Positions 40,068-49,372 of a stretch of 64,000 nucleotides of DNA are shown piece by piece (within the stretch, counting starts at the first letter, position 1; each line of letters begins with the position of its first letter). The DNA lies in contig NZ_CP016076.1 in NCBI RefSeq assembly GCF_001941625.1, positions 620,001-684,000 on the forward strand, in the 5' to 3' direction. Position numbers and translations under genes: made by a program. The notes beneath the pieces are model-generated. The model saw only the letters and a list, made by a program, of their open reading frames with translations. It ran no database searches and had not been told where the DNA came from. The stretch comes from Actinoalloteichus fjordicus (lineage in GTDB: Bacteria; Actinomycetota; Actinomycetes; Mycobacteriales; Pseudonocardiaceae).

Positions 40068-40444
40068 GGCGATCTCGGCGAGAATCCGCGGTAGGTAGGC
40101 GTGGTACGGACGCTTCCTGGCGATCTTCGCCTGGGCTCCGTCCGAGTGCGGCCGAGGACATGCGGCGGGAGCCCGCCGAAGGGCGATGAGCTGTCCCGAC
40201 AGTGGGCGCGAGGGCGAGGCGTCCGCCCTGCCGTTCGTGGTCGTGGACGGCGATGGTGGGCGATGGGAGCCGGTCGTCGCGTACGTGGCTTCTCACCTGG
40301 GCGGACCGGCGGTGTGCGACCTCGTCCGGGACGTGTGGATGAATCGTCCCTCGACGAGTGGTCCCAGCTCCTCGCCTGACCCGTCAGGCCCGGCGTCCCG
40401 CTGCCGATAACCATCTCGGTAGGAAGTCGGATGAAGGAGCGGAC
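40068..40444 (+). other. Stretch without a confident gene; possible degenerate coding remnant
   Basis: A short frame at 40186-40410 contains LPFVVVDGDGGRWEPVVAYV, faintly like the N terminus of some actinobacterial tyrosine recombinases, but it breaks off without a catalytic domain. It could be a recombinase remnant or chance coding. There is no other signal before the 40445 gene. Confidence 0.2.
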
Positions 40445-41158
40445 ATGACCAACGCGCAGTCGCTCGAGGATCGGATCGCCACACGGATTCAGGCGTCGTC
40501 GTTAGGGGTCGCGGTAGCCGATCCGGTGAACGGGCCCGATCAGGGCGTCTACATCGACAACCCCTACAACGCGATCAATCCGAGCGTGCAGACCAGGTTC
40601 GGCAAGGACCCGAGGAAACGGATCGTGCAGTACGCGCCCGGGTCGGACACACTGCTGTCGGTCATCCCGCCGATCAAGGCGAAGTCCCTCGGCTACGGCG
40701 ACACTCCGCCCTCCCACGCCGAACGCGTCAAGGCCTACCTCGACTGGGGCGCAGCGCGGGCCGTCGGGCACCCCTTCATCGGCGTCTGTGAGAGCTTCAA
40801 CACCGTGGTCATCGCCATCCTGGCGGCCAAGAACAGCCCCCTGGCCGACGGCACCGTGATCGAGTACATCGGTGTGAAGCAGGGCAACCTCGGACACGCC
40901 ATCGCCGTCATCGGTCGCGCCAACCAGACGGAGTCCGTCGGCCAGACGATCCCGGCCCCAGGTCTGTGGGGTGCCGACTGCATCGTGGTCGATCAGTGGT
41001 ACGCCCTCCAGGCAGGCACCGTCCCGGTCTTCCACGTCGCGGGCCCGCACGCCGACACCGACTACGTCGCCTTCCTCACCACCGGCACCACCCGCACCGG
41101 CCTCTACGGCACCTTCACCAAGGACGGCACCCGCGCCAACATCAACCTTCGCTCGTGA
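40445..41158 (+). CDS. Predicted papain-fold cysteine protease/deamidase-like protein
   Basis: A 237-residue protein with no signal peptide. Candidate catalytic residues are Cys115 in HPFIGVCESFNTVV, His151 in GNLGHAIAVIGR and Asp183 in ADCIVVDQWY. This is the Cys-His-Asp order and local sequence (small residues before Cys, HAxxVIGR, hydrophobic-VVDxWY) of papain-like effector domains such as YopT-type peptidases and OspI/Tox-PL-type deamidases. ATG 40445 follows AAGGAGCGGAC. It lies alone between the broken GNAT gene and a methyltransferase. Target and secretion route are unknown, and no immunity gene is obvious beside it. Confidence 0.55.
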   Translation: MTNAQSLEDRIATRIQASSLGVAVADPVNGPDQGVYIDNPYNAINPSVQTRFGKDPRKRIVQYAPGSDTLLSVIPPIKAKSLGYGDTPPSHAERVKAYLDWGAARAVGHPFIGVCESFNTVVIAILAAKNSPLADGTVIEYIGVKQGNLGHAIAVIGRANQTESVGQTIPAPGLWGADCIVVDQWYALQAGTVPVFHVAGPHADTDYVAFLTTGTTRTGLYGTFTKDGTRANINLRS

Positions 41159-41305
41159 CACTGCGGGTCTCCACGACGGGCAGGCATTGACGAAACGGCG
41201 GTCGATGCCACCCGATCTCGCCAGGAGCCGGACCGGACCGCAGACAGGGGCCGGTTCGGCTACCGGGGTGACTAGAGACCTACGAGGACCATCGCCGATG
41301 ACGGC

Positions 41306-41965
41306 TTAGCGGGGCGCTCCGGGCTCCTCGGGCTTGCGCACCAGCAGTTGCGCCTGCTGGAACTGCCGCTCGCCCTCCCGCGGCTCGCGCACCAACCGGG
41401 CGACCTCGACGAACCCGGCCTGGCGTGCCGACTCCGCGAGGCTGCCGGGCGACCATCGATAGGCGAGCGTGACCTTGTGGTCGAATTCCTGCGGCAGCGG
41501 GTCGTCACCGGCGAAGAATCCGAGCAGCAGGTGGCCGCCCGGCGCCAGCACTCGCCGGAACTCGGCGAACACGGCAGGCACGTGCTGCGGTGGCGTGTGG
41601 ATCACGGAATAGAACGCGAGAATGCCGCCGAGAACCCCGTCATCGACGTCCAAGGCGGTCATCGAACCCTCGTCGAACCGCAGATCCGGATGAGCCCGGC
41701 GGGCCAGGGCGACCATCTCGGAGGACAGGTCGATGCCGAAGGCGGTCGCCCCGAGCGCGTGCAGATGCGCGGTCACGTGGCCGGGGCCGCAGCCGACATC
41801 GGCGACCGGTCCGGCATCGTGGGCCCGCACGAGTTCGGCGAAGGCGGCCAGCATCGCTCGTTCCATCGGCAAGGTCTCGAGCACGTTGCTGAACAGTTCG
41901 GCGTACCGGGGCGCAACGGCGTCGTAAGCAGCCCTGATGTCGTGCACGACAGCGGGTTCGGTCAC
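41306..41965 (-). CDS. Class I SAM-dependent methyltransferase
   Basis: A 219-residue enzyme of the UbiE/Methyltransf_11-like group. It has motif I VADVGCGPGHVTAHL, the acidic residue in GIDLSSEMV, post-I DEGSMTALDV and motif III APGGHLLLGFF. GTG 41965 is preferred (VTEPAVVHDIRAAYDAVAPR, the usual N terminus of the family). A start at 42169 would add about 68 low-complexity residues without similarity to the family. The substrate cannot be told. Confidence 0.82.
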   Translation of the reverse strand: MTEPAVVHDIRAAYDAVAPRYAELFSNVLETLPMERAMLAAFAELVRAHDAGPVADVGCGPGHVTAHLHALGATAFGIDLSSEMVALARRAHPDLRFDEGSMTALDVDDGVLGGILAFYSVIHTPPQHVPAVFAEFRRVLAPGGHLLLGFFAGDDPLPQEFDHKVTLAYRWSPGSLAESARQAGFVEVARLVREPREGERQFQQAQLLVRKPEEPGAPR

Positions 41966-42640
41966 GGCGCGAACCGTACCGTCGTCGGTGCCCACGGCCC
42001 GGCGCTGGGCTGGTCCGGCTTCTCCACGGTCGCTGCTGTGCCGATCTGATCCTTCGAGCGGGACGGCGTCGGCGGCGGAGGATCGCCCCGCGATCTGATC
42101 GATGGATGTCGCGTCGACTGCTGTGCTCGGACGCCCGCCGGAGTTCGTGACACGCGCGGCTTGCGCCATCGGCGTCTCGGCTTCGCCTCGGCGCGGAGCA
42201 GGTCGGTCCGACGGGCACGGTCGTGACCATCGAACTCGACGACGATCGGCCCCCGCCTGCGCCCGAGGTCCGTGTCAGCCGACCAGAGCCGCACCTGATC
42301 ATCTCTCGGCGATCAGAGGGGAAGCCGGCCCGCCTGCGCGTGGCCGTCGACGACAATGATCACCCGACCGGGCGAAATCAGGCGGTGATCCTCCCGGCGA
42401 GTCGGCCCCGGCCGGACATCGCACCGCCCCGAGGCCGGGGAACGCCGGAATCCTGGCCTGTCTGCGGCTGCCTGCCTCGCGTCACGCCTGGTCGCTCACA
42501 TATCCGCTCACGTATCCGCTCGTCGGGCCGTGCCCCGATACGCGGTCTGGCCCCGCCGGCGGCCGTCAGACGTTGCCGCCTTCGGCGGTTGACACGGCGG
42601 AACCCGTGTCTAGCGCGGCTGATCACCCGCAATACGTCCG
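41966..42640. other. Gene-free stretch upstream of secY
   Basis: No convincing gene on either strand. Open frames here are Arg/Pro-rich and lack start sites with ribosome binding sites. It is the right end of the accessory DNA that separates secY from rplO. Confidence 0.5.
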
Positions 42641-42647
42641 CGCACCT

Positions 42648-42677
42648 TGTGGGGCATGACCACCCTGCTGTTAGAGT
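42648..42677 (+). promoter_or_regulatory. Candidate promoter for secY-adk-map
   Basis: TTGTGG (42648-42653) and TAGAGT (42672-42677) are spaced 18 bp. A leader of about 125 nt with several GC inverted repeats (for example TGCCGGCAC/GTGCCGGC near 42738) precedes secY. A private promoter is expected because a terminator closes the spc operon after rplO. Confidence 0.45.
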
Positions 42678-42806
42678 CGGCACACGCTTCGTGCCTGGAG
42701 GCACGCAGTGTTCCTGGCGTGCGCGCCAGGCCCGTGTACTGCCGGCACCGTGCCGGCCTATGCCGATCGTCGGAATGAGAACCCGACGACGCCGAGGAGG
42801 TCACGC

Positions 42807-44114
42807 GTGCTCAGCGCCTTCCGCTCGGCTCTCACTACGCCGGACTTGCGCCGCAAGATTCTGTTCACTCTCGGAATCGTGGTGATCTACCGGCTGGGGG
42901 CGAACGTTCCGTCGCCTGGGGTCTCCTCCACGAACATCCAGGAGTGCCTCAGGCTGGCTGAACAGGGCGAGAACCAGAACCTGTACTCCTTGCTCAACCT
43001 GTTCAGCGGCGGTGCTCTTCTTCAGCTGTCGGTCTTCGCGCTCGGCATCATGCCGTTCATCACCGCGAGCATCATCGTGCAGCTTCTCGGCGTCGTGATT
43101 CCGCGCTTCGAACAGCTTCGCAAGGAAGGCCAGGCCGGTCAGGCCAAGCTTCAGCAGTACACCCGCTACCTGACCATCGCCTTCGCGGTCCTTCAGGCCA
43201 CCACCGTCGTCGCCCTGGCCCGCTCCGGCGCCCTGTTCCAGGGCTGCAACGAGCGCGTCATCCCCGACGACTCGATCTTCAGTCTCGTCGTGGTCGTCAT
43301 CGTCATGACCGCGGGCGCCACCCTCCTGATGTGGATGGGTGAGCTGGTCACCGAGCGCGGTGTCGGCAACGGCATGTCGCTGCTGATCTTCGCCTCGATC
43401 GCGGCCCGCATCCCGGCTGAGGGTGGCAACATCCTCCAGACCGCAGGCGGCGTCGTCTTCACCGTGGTCTGCGTGTTCGCCCTCGCGATCATCGTCGCGG
43501 TCTGTTTCGTCGAGCAGGCACAGCGCCGCATCCCGGTGCAGTACGCCAAGCGCATGGTCGGCCGCCGGATGTACGGCGGGACCTCGACCTACCTGCCGCT
43601 GAAGGTCAACCAGGCGGGCGTCATCCCGGTCATCTTCGGCTCCTCGCTCCTCTACCTGCCGCAGCTGCTGTCGCAGCTCTCCGGCGAGGACAACTGGTGG
43701 CGACGGTTCGTCGACGAGTACCTGGTGCCGCAGTCGAGCTGGGTGCACATCAGCCTGTTCTTCCTGTTGATCATCTTCTTCACGTACTTCTACGTGTCGA
43801 TCACGTTCAACCCGGATGAGCGCGCCGACGACATGAAGAAGTTCGGCGGCTTCGTGCCGGGCATCCGTCCCGGCAGGCCGACCGCCGAGTACCTGAGCTT
43901 CGTCTTGTCCAGGATCACGTTGCCCGGCTCGCTGTACCTGGGCATCGTGGCAGTGCTGCCGAACTTCTTCCTGAGCGTCACCGGTGACGGGAACAACCAG
44001 AACTTCCCGTTCGGCGGCACGGCGGTACTGATCATGGTCGGCGTGGGCCTCGACACTGTGAAGCAGATCGAGAGCCAGCTCATGCAGCGCAATTACGAAG
44101 GGTTCCTCAAGTAG
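42807..44114 (+). CDS. secY: Preprotein translocase subunit SecY
   Basis: SecY is the protein-conducting channel of the Sec translocon. The 435-residue product has about ten membrane helices. SecY signatures are [20 protein letters not shown], the cytoplasmic loop [19 protein letters not shown] and [23 protein letters not shown] 42807 follows GAGGAGGTCACGC; this is the conserved start ([20 protein letters not shown]). It overlaps adk by one base. SecE is encoded at 382-795. Confidence 0.97.
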   Translation: MLSAFRSALTTPDLRRKILFTLGIVVIYRLGANVPSPGVSSTNIQECLRLAEQGENQNLYSLLNLFSGGALLQLSVFALGIMPFITASIIVQLLGVVIPRFEQLRKEGQAGQAKLQQYTRYLTIAFAVLQATTVVALARSGALFQGCNERVIPDDSIFSLVVVVIVMTAGATLLMWMGELVTERGVGNGMSLLIFASIAARIPAEGGNILQTAGGVVFTVVCVFALAIIVAVCFVEQAQRRIPVQYAKRMVGRRMYGGTSTYLPLKVNQAGVIPVIFGSSLLYLPQLLSQLSGEDNWWRRFVDEYLVPQSSWVHISLFFLLIIFFTYFYVSITFNPDERADDMKKFGGFVPGIRPGRPTAEYLSFVLSRITLPGSLYLGIVAVLPNFFLSVTGDGNNQNFPFGGTAVLIMVGVGLDTVKQIESQLMQRNYEGFLK

Positions 44115-44674
44115 TGCGACTGGTTCTTGTTGGCCCGCCTGGCGCGGGCAAGGGCACGCAGGCGGCTGTGCTGAGCGAGGCGCTGGGGATTCCCCACGTC
44201 TCCACCGGCGAGCTGTTCCGTGCCAACATCGACAATCGGACGCCGCTGGGGACCGAGGCCAAGCGCTACCTGGACGAGGGTTCGCTGGTTCCGGACGAGG
44301 TCACCAACGAGATGGTGCGGCAGCGCCTGCGGGAGTCCGATGCGGTGGGGGGGTTCCTGCTCGACGGGTTCCCCCGCACCATCGGGCAGGCCGACGTGCT
44401 TGCCGGAATCCTCAAGGACCAGGACGAGCACGAGCTGGACGCGGTGCTGGAGTTCAAGATCCCCGAGGAGGAGGTCGTCTCCCGGATGCTCGCTCGCGGG
44501 CGGGCGGACGACACGGAGACGGTCATCCGCAAGCGGCTGGACGTCTACCACGACAGCACCGAGCCGCTGCTCGACTACTACCGGGACAAGCTGGTGGTCA
44601 TCGACGCCCTCGGCACGGTGCAGGAGATCTCCGATCGCGCCCTGAGCGCGTTGCGAGCCAGGCAGGGCGGCTGA
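44114..44674 (+). CDS. adk: Adenylate kinase
   Basis: Adenylate kinase interconverts ATP + AMP and 2 ADP. The 186-residue enzyme has P loop [19 protein letters not shown] for AMP binding and [18 protein letters not shown]. The LID is the short, zinc-free type. It starts at GTG on the last base of the secY TAG, giving tight coupling. Confidence 0.97.
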   Translation: MRLVLVGPPGAGKGTQAAVLSEALGIPHVSTGELFRANIDNRTPLGTEAKRYLDEGSLVPDEVTNEMVRQRLRESDAVGGFLLDGFPRTIGQADVLAGILKDQDEHELDAVLEFKIPEEEVVSRMLARGRADDTETVIRKRLDVYHDSTEPLLDYYRDKLVVIDALGTVQEISDRALSALRARQGG

Positions 44675-44680
44675 GTTCGG

Positions 44681-45472
44681 ATGCTCAAACGGGGTAGCGG
44701 GATCGAGCTCAAGACCAGGGGCGAGATCGAGGCCATGCGTGCGGCCGGTCTCGTGGTCGCGGGCGCCCTGCGGGCGGTCGGCGCGCAGGTCCGGGCGGGG
44801 GTGAGCACCGGCGAGCTCGACGAGGTCGCCGAGCAGTTCATCCGTGACGCGGGCGCCGTGCCGTCGTTCAAGGGCTACCACGGCTTCCCCGGATCGATCT
44901 GCACCTCGGTGAACGAGCAGGTCGTGCACGGCATCCCCTCGCGGGAGCTGATCCTCGCCGACGGAGACCTGATCTCGGTCGACTGCGGCGCGATCCTCGA
45001 GGGCTGGCACGGCGACTCGGCGGTGACCATGGCCGTCGGCACCGAGTCGGCGGCCGATGCGCTGCTCTCCGAGGCCACCCGGCTCTCGATGCTCGCGGGC
45101 ATCGAGGCGGTCCGGGTGGGCAACCGGCTCGGGGACGTCTCGTGGGCGATCGAGGTCGCGACCGTCCAGGCCTGTGAACGCGACGACCGCGAGTACGGCA
45201 TCGTCGAGGGTTACGGCGGGCACGGGATCGGCTCCGAGATGCACATGGAGCCGTTCGTCCCCAATCACGGCAAGCCGCGTCGGGGCCCGAAGCTCAAGGT
45301 CGGCATGGCGCTGGCCATCGAGCCGATGCTGACGCTGGGCACTGCTCAGACCAGGGAACTCGACGACGAGTGGACCGTGGTGACGGCCGACGGCTCGCGT
45401 GCGGCGCACTGGGAGCACACCGTCGCGGTCACCGAGGACGGTCCCTGGGTGCTGACGGCGCCGGAGGACTGA
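44681..45472 (+). CDS. map: Methionine aminopeptidase, type I
   Basis: MetAP removes the initiator methionine. The 263-residue enzyme contains the metal ligands in [20 protein letters not shown] (two Asp), [12 protein letters not shown] (His), IEPMLTLG (Glu) and [15 protein letters not shown] (Glu), plus the substrate His in [14 protein letters not shown]. It lies 6 nt after adk, completing the secY-adk-map unit. Confidence 0.97.
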   Translation: MLKRGSGIELKTRGEIEAMRAAGLVVAGALRAVGAQVRAGVSTGELDEVAEQFIRDAGAVPSFKGYHGFPGSICTSVNEQVVHGIPSRELILADGDLISVDCGAILEGWHGDSAVTMAVGTESAADALLSEATRLSMLAGIEAVRVGNRLGDVSWAIEVATVQACERDDREYGIVEGYGGHGIGSEMHMEPFVPNHGKPRRGPKLKVGMALAIEPMLTLGTAQTRELDDEWTVVTADGSRAAHWEHTVAVTEDGPWVLTAPED

Positions 45473-45743
45473 CGCCGCCGCGCTCAGGTTGATCCCCGGC
45501 GGGTTGTCGGCAGGCCTGCTCGCCGGGTGGCGGGCCGGGGGAACCGCTCGGTCTCGTCGAGCCTCCTCGGCCTGCGCAGCCGGCTGCCCTCGAGCCCGTA
45601 CCGACCCGGATGGTCCTGAGGTCGCGGTGTCGCAGTGAACGTTGTCCGGTCCGACTTCCTGCGGATACCGTGTGAGGATCATTTGTTCGGCCTTTGCTCG
45701 GGTTTCGGCCCGAAGCCCGTCGAGGACGAGGGAAACTAGTCCC

Positions 45744-46181
45744 GTGACCGAGCCACCCAGCCGCGAGGAAATGCGCGCGTCCGACCGCGACCGGAAGCGG
45801 ACTCAGGAGCACCTGCACTGGGCTCACGCCGAGGGCCTGATCGACCTCGGCGAGTTCGACACCCGTGTGCGGGCTGCCTGGGACGCCAAGACCGGCGGTG
45901 AGCTGGCGAAGGTGACCCGCGACCTGCCGCCGGCCCGGCCGCAGGGCAAGGACCAGGCGAAACCACGCAGGCGGGTCTTCAGCGAGGACGCGGGCGGTGT
46001 CGCATTACGCGTGCTGACGATCATCTGGCTGAGCGCCACCGTGGTCAACCTGATGGTGTGGGGCCTGATCGACCTCGGCTCCTTCGAGCTGTACCCGTGG
46101 TGGCTCTGGGTGGCGCTCCCACCCGGCGGCGTCCTCGGGGTCCTCTACGCGACCGGCATCGGCAGGCCGCGACCCGAGTGA
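45744..46181 (+). CDS. DUF1707 membrane protein
   Basis: A 145-residue protein. The DUF1707 domain covers about residues 5-60 (REEMRASDRDRKRTQEHLHW, GEFDTRVRAAWDAKTGGELA) and two membrane helices lie at about 88-110 and 118-138. GTG 45744 is chosen because the domain begins there. DUF1707 is widespread in actinobacteria as a soluble head on small membrane proteins, with unknown function. A paralogue follows. Confidence 0.82.
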   Translation: MTEPPSREEMRASDRDRKRTQEHLHWAHAEGLIDLGEFDTRVRAAWDAKTGGELAKVTRDLPPARPQGKDQAKPRRRVFSEDAGGVALRVLTIIWLSATVVNLMVWGLIDLGSFELYPWWLWVALPPGGVLGVLYATGIGRPRPE

Positions 46182-46300
46182 CGCCACTGGCGCCATTGTG
46201 ACGTCGTTCGGTATCCTCGGTGATGTCACACGGGTGATGTGATGGCATCAACGGGGCGAACGGGGTGGTCAGGGTGAGTGCGTCTGGCAGAATCGACGTC

Positions 46301-46837
46301 GTGGGCGAGTCGCACTCCCAGGACGAGCTGCGCGCGTCGGACACCGACCGCGGGCAGGTCGTGGAGCGCCTGAGCGCCGCGCACGCCGAGGGCAGGCTCA
46401 CGATGATGGAGTTCGACGACCGGACACGCCAGGCGTGGCAGGCCCGCACCTACGGCGACCTCGCCGCGATCACCGCCGATCTTCCGGTGCCGACGCAGTC
46501 GGTGACGCCGATGACGCCCGTGACGTCCTCCTCGGTGCCCGTGGCGGCGGAGTCGGTGTCGAAGGAGGTGGACGCCTCCTTCGTGGCCGCCCGTCGGAAG
46601 GAGACGGCGACCTGGGCCTCGGTCGTCGGCGTCAGCCTGAGCATCTGGCTGGTCATCGGGATGACAGTGACCTGGGTGTATCCGTGGTGGCTCTGGATCG
46701 CGGGTCCCTGGGGCATCGTGGTCGCGCTGAAGTGGATCAACGGGCCCGCGTTCGAGTCGGAGCGTTCCGGCAGGTCAGGGCGCTCCGGGCATCGCGGCGG
46801 CGCGGGCGACGGGCATCGAGGCCACCGGTCCCGGTGA
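46301..46837 (+). CDS. DUF1707 membrane protein, second copy
   Basis: A 178-residue protein with an N-terminal DUF1707 domain (ELRASDTDRGQVVERLSAAH, MEFDDRTRQAWQARTYGDLA), a Thr/Val/Pro-rich linker and two membrane helices (about residues 105-145). A Gly/His/Arg-rich tail follows. GTG 46301 lies 8 nt after a CAGAAT -10-like hexamer (46288-46293), so the message may be leaderless. An upstream in-frame GTG at 46265 would add 12 residues. It is homologous to the preceding gene. Confidence 0.75.
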   Translation: MGESHSQDELRASDTDRGQVVERLSAAHAEGRLTMMEFDDRTRQAWQARTYGDLAAITADLPVPTQSVTPMTPVTSSSVPVAAESVSKEVDASFVAARRKETATWASVVGVSLSIWLVIGMTVTWVYPWWLWIAGPWGIVVALKWINGPAFESERSGRSGRSGHRGGAGDGHRGHRSR

Positions 46838-46887
46838 TCAAGAAGCCTGCCCGATTCAGGCGTCGTCGCCGCATGTGTTAGGGGCCG

Positions 46888-46918
46888 TTGTCGGTCCGCT
46901 TCACGCGGCGACTACACT
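46888..46918 (+). promoter_or_regulatory. Candidate infA-operon promoter
   Basis: TTGTCG (46888-46893) and TACACT (46913-46918) are spaced 19 bp, with about 225 nt of leader before infA. The spacing is long and the -10 good. The stretch 46838-47148 shows no gene. Confidence 0.5.
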
Positions 46919-47148
46919 GGCTCAACGGCGCATTCGTCGCGCTGGTCCATCGTGTCTCTAGAGTGTTGCGTGGTGGCGGTCGCCCCCTTGTGACATGTCG
47001 TGTCCCGCCCCGGACGAGTCCGGGGCTGCCGACATGAGACGACTCGCGGTCCTCACGACGGGTGCCCGCCCTCCTAGGTCCTCGGCCTGCTCCTTCAAGC
47101 CGAGACGGGAGGGGCAGACAACTGACACCGTCACGAAACGCGGAGGAC

Positions 47149-47370
47149 ATGGGCAAGAAAGACGGGGCCATCGAGGTCGAAGGTCGCGTGGTCGAGCCGC
47201 TCCCCAACGCGATGTTCCGTGTGGAGCTGGAGAACGGACACAAGGTTCTGGCCCACATCAGCGGCAAGATGCGGCAGCACTACATCCGCATTCTGCCCGA
47301 GGACAGGGTGGTTGTGGAGCTGTCGCCCTACGACCTGTCCCGTGGGCGCATCGTCTACCGCTACAAGTGA
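47149..47370 (+). CDS. infA: Translation initiation factor IF-1
   Basis: IF-1 occupies the A site during initiation. The 73-residue protein is a single S1/OB-fold domain: [39 protein letters not shown], ending [13 protein letters not shown] 47149 follows CGGAGGAC. It heads the infA-rpmJ-rpsM-rpsK-rpsD-rpoA-rplQ unit. Confidence 0.97.
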   Translation: MGKKDGAIEVEGRVVEPLPNAMFRVELENGHKVLAHISGKMRQHYIRILPEDRVVVELSPYDLSRGRIVYRYK

Positions 47371-47390
47371 CCTCTGTGCCACTCACAGGT

Positions 47391-47410
47391 GCCCGGATGA
47401 CCATCCGGGC
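47391..47410 (+). other. Hairpin between infA and rpmJ
   Basis: GCCCGGATG (47391-47399) is complementary to CATCCGGGC (47402-47410), a compact stem 20 nt after infA. It may attenuate or process the transcript; no T tract. Confidence 0.4.
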
Positions 47411-47476
47411 TAAGCGGCATCGCTCTCGACGATCAACGCGGCGAGGGCGCATCGAGCGCAGCAGGAGAGCACGACC

Positions 47477-47590
47477 GTGAAGGTCCAGCCGAGCGTCAAG
47501 AAGATCTGTGACAAGTGCCAGGTGATCCGGCGGCATGGCCGGGTCTTGGTGATCTGCGACAACAAGCGTCACAAGCAGCGCCAGGGCTGA
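47477..47590 (+). CDS. rpmJ: 50S ribosomal protein L36
   Basis: L36 is the smallest 50S protein. The 37-residue product starts at GTG 47477 ([20 protein letters not shown]). It has the zinc-binding form with CDKC and a later Cys and His ([11 protein letters not shown]). A ribosome binding site GCAGGAGAG lies 5-10 nt upstream. It sits between infA and rpsM as usual. Confidence 0.95.
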   Translation: MKVQPSVKKICDKCQVIRRHGRVLVICDNKRHKQRQG

Positions 47591-47663
47591 ACCAGCCCCG
47601 ACAGGCTCCACCACAGGTCTCTTCAGACGACCGACAGTCAAGAGGCCTCCCCACACCTGTCGC

Positions 47664-47733
47664 CGGATCTTCGGATCCGGTCGACTCGCCCCCGGACTCC
47701 AGGCCGGGGCCCGCTCCTTTCGCGAGGAGCGGG
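47664..47733 (+). other. Two hairpins in the rpmJ-rpsM spacer
   Basis: The first (47664-47681) pairs CCGGATC with GATCCGG around a TTCG tetraloop. The second (47710-47733) pairs CCCGCTCCT with AGGAGCGGG. The 189-nt spacer has no gene. Such hairpins may balance infA/rpmJ against the downstream alpha operon. Confidence 0.45.
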
Positions 47734-47779
47734 ACGGTAGGGGAGCAGACCTGGAGTGACATGAAGGAGAACGCGCCGT

Positions 47780-48160
47780 ATGGCACGGGTTTCTGGCGTC
47801 GACCTCCCCCGCGACAAGCGGATGGAGGTCGCGTTGACCTACATCTTCGGCATTGGCCGGACCCGTTCCCGAGAGCTGCTGGCCGCGACCGGGATCAGTC
47901 CCGATCTGCGTGCCAGGGACTTGACCGACGAGGACGTCGTCAAGCTCCGGGATCACATCGAGAACAACTACAAGGTGGAGGGTGACCTCCGCCGCGAGGT
48001 GGCTGCCGACATCAGGCGGAAGGTCGAGATCGGCTGCTACGAGGGACTGCGGCACCGCCGCAGGCTGCCCGTTCGTGGCCAGCGGACCAAGACCAATGCC
48101 CGCACGATGAAGGGGCCGAAGAAGACGGTGGCAGGCAAGAAGAAGGCCACCCGGAAGTAG
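47780..48160 (+). CDS. rpsM: 30S ribosomal protein S13
   Basis: S13 bridges the subunits from the 30S head. The 126-residue product has [20 protein letters not shown] and the Arg-rich C-terminal signature [23 protein letters not shown] follows GAAGGAGAACGCGCC. Confidence 0.97.
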   Translation: MARVSGVDLPRDKRMEVALTYIFGIGRTRSRELLAATGISPDLRARDLTDEDVVKLRDHIENNYKVEGDLRREVAADIRRKVEIGCYEGLRHRRRLPVRGQRTKTNARTMKGPKKTVAGKKKATRK

Positions 48161-48196
48161 CAGCACCTCGCGCGCAGCTAGGAGAGCACACCAGAC

Positions 48197-48604
48197 ATGC
48201 CACCCAAGTCTCGTTCCGGTGCCGGGGTCAAGAAGGTCCGGCGCAAGGAGAAGAAGAACATCGCGCATGGTCATGCGCACATCAAGAGCACCTTCAACAA
48301 CACGATCGTGTCGATCACGGACCCGACCGGCGCAGTGATCAGCTGGGCGTCCGCAGGCCACGTCGGCTTCAAGGGCTCCAGGAAGTCGACGCCGTTCGCC
48401 GCCCAGATGGCCGCCGAGAACGCGGCCCGCAAGGCCGCCGAGCACGGCATGCGCAAGGTCGACGTGTTCGTCAAGGGCCCCGGCTCCGGCCGGGAGACCG
48501 CGATCCGGTCGTTGCAGGCTGCCGGTCTCGAGGTCGGCACCATCCAGGACGTGACCCCCCAGCCGCACAACGGCTGCAGGCCGCCCAAGCGGCGCCGGGT
48601 CTAA
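48197..48604 (+). CDS. rpsK: 30S ribosomal protein S11
   Basis: S11 lies on the 30S platform near the Shine-Dalgarno helix. The 135-residue product has [20 protein letters not shown] and the C-terminal [22 protein letters not shown] follows TAGGAGAGCACACCAGAC. Confidence 0.97.
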   Translation: MPPKSRSGAGVKKVRRKEKKNIAHGHAHIKSTFNNTIVSITDPTGAVISWASAGHVGFKGSRKSTPFAAQMAAENAARKAAEHGMRKVDVFVKGPGSGRETAIRSLQAAGLEVGTIQDVTPQPHNGCRPPKRRRV

Positions 48605-48631
48605 GAGCGCGGGAAAGGAGACAAGACACTC

Positions 48632-49237
48632 ATGGCTCGTTACACCGGACCCGCGACTCGCAAGTCTCGTCGACTGAAGGTCGACCTGATCGGCGGCGAC
48701 CAGGCCTTCGAGCGTCGTCCGTACCCGCCGGGACAGCACGGCCGGGCGCGGATCAAGGAGAGCGAGTACCTGCTTCAGCTTCAGGAGAAGCAGAAGGCTC
48801 GCTTCACCTACGGCGTCCTGGAGCGGCAGTTCCGCAAGTACTACGAGGAGGCCTCGCGGCGTCCTGGTAAGACTGGCGAGAACCTGCTTCAGCTTCTCGA
48901 GGCTCGCCTCGACAACGTCATCTACCGCTCCGGCCTGGCCCGGACCCGGCGGCAGGCGCGTCAGCTCGTGAGCCACGGCCACTTCGTGGTGAACGGCAAG
49001 AAGGTCGACATTCCCAGCTTCCAGGTGTCGAAGTTCGACATCATCGACGTGAAGCAGAAGTCGCTCGGCACCACGCCGTTCATCATCGCCAAGGAGACCC
49101 TGGGCGAGCGGATCACGCCCGCGTGGCTGCAGGTCGTCCCGAGCATCCTCCGGGTGCTCGTGCACCAGCTTCCCGAGCGGGCGCAGATCGACACGCCGGT
49201 TCAGGAACAGCTCATCGTCGAGTTCTACTCGAAGTGA
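48632..49237 (+). CDS. rpsD: 30S ribosomal protein S4
   Basis: S4 starts 30S assembly and helps accuracy. The 201-residue product is the zinc-free form: MARYTGPATRKSRRLKVDLI has no N-terminal Cys cluster. It has the S4 RNA-binding domain (LDNVIYRSGLARTRRQARQL, VNGKKVDIPSFQV). ATG follows GAAAGGAGACAAGACACTC. Confidence 0.97.
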   Translation: MARYTGPATRKSRRLKVDLIGGDQAFERRPYPPGQHGRARIKESEYLLQLQEKQKARFTYGVLERQFRKYYEEASRRPGKTGENLLQLLEARLDNVIYRSGLARTRRQARQLVSHGHFVVNGKKVDIPSFQVSKFDIIDVKQKSLGTTPFIIAKETLGERITPAWLQVVPSILRVLVHQLPERAQIDTPVQEQLIVEFYSK

Positions 49238-49372
49238 TCGTTCAGCGGGGTGGGCGTCACGGCGCCCGCCCCGCTGAAGGCACGTCTGGCGACGGTGCGA
49301 TGAGTGCGCCGCCGCGTCCCCGGTTCCATCGACGTCAAATAGCGGGCGTCGTGAGGAGAGGAAACAAACACA

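Noticed and set aside
42102-42359. Possible small gene between the methyltransferase and secY
   Set aside because: Arg/Pro-rich, no ribosome binding site and no conserved pattern.
42641-42806. Riboswitch in the secY leader
   Set aside because: Several GC inverted repeats are present, but no known riboswitch core is recognisable.
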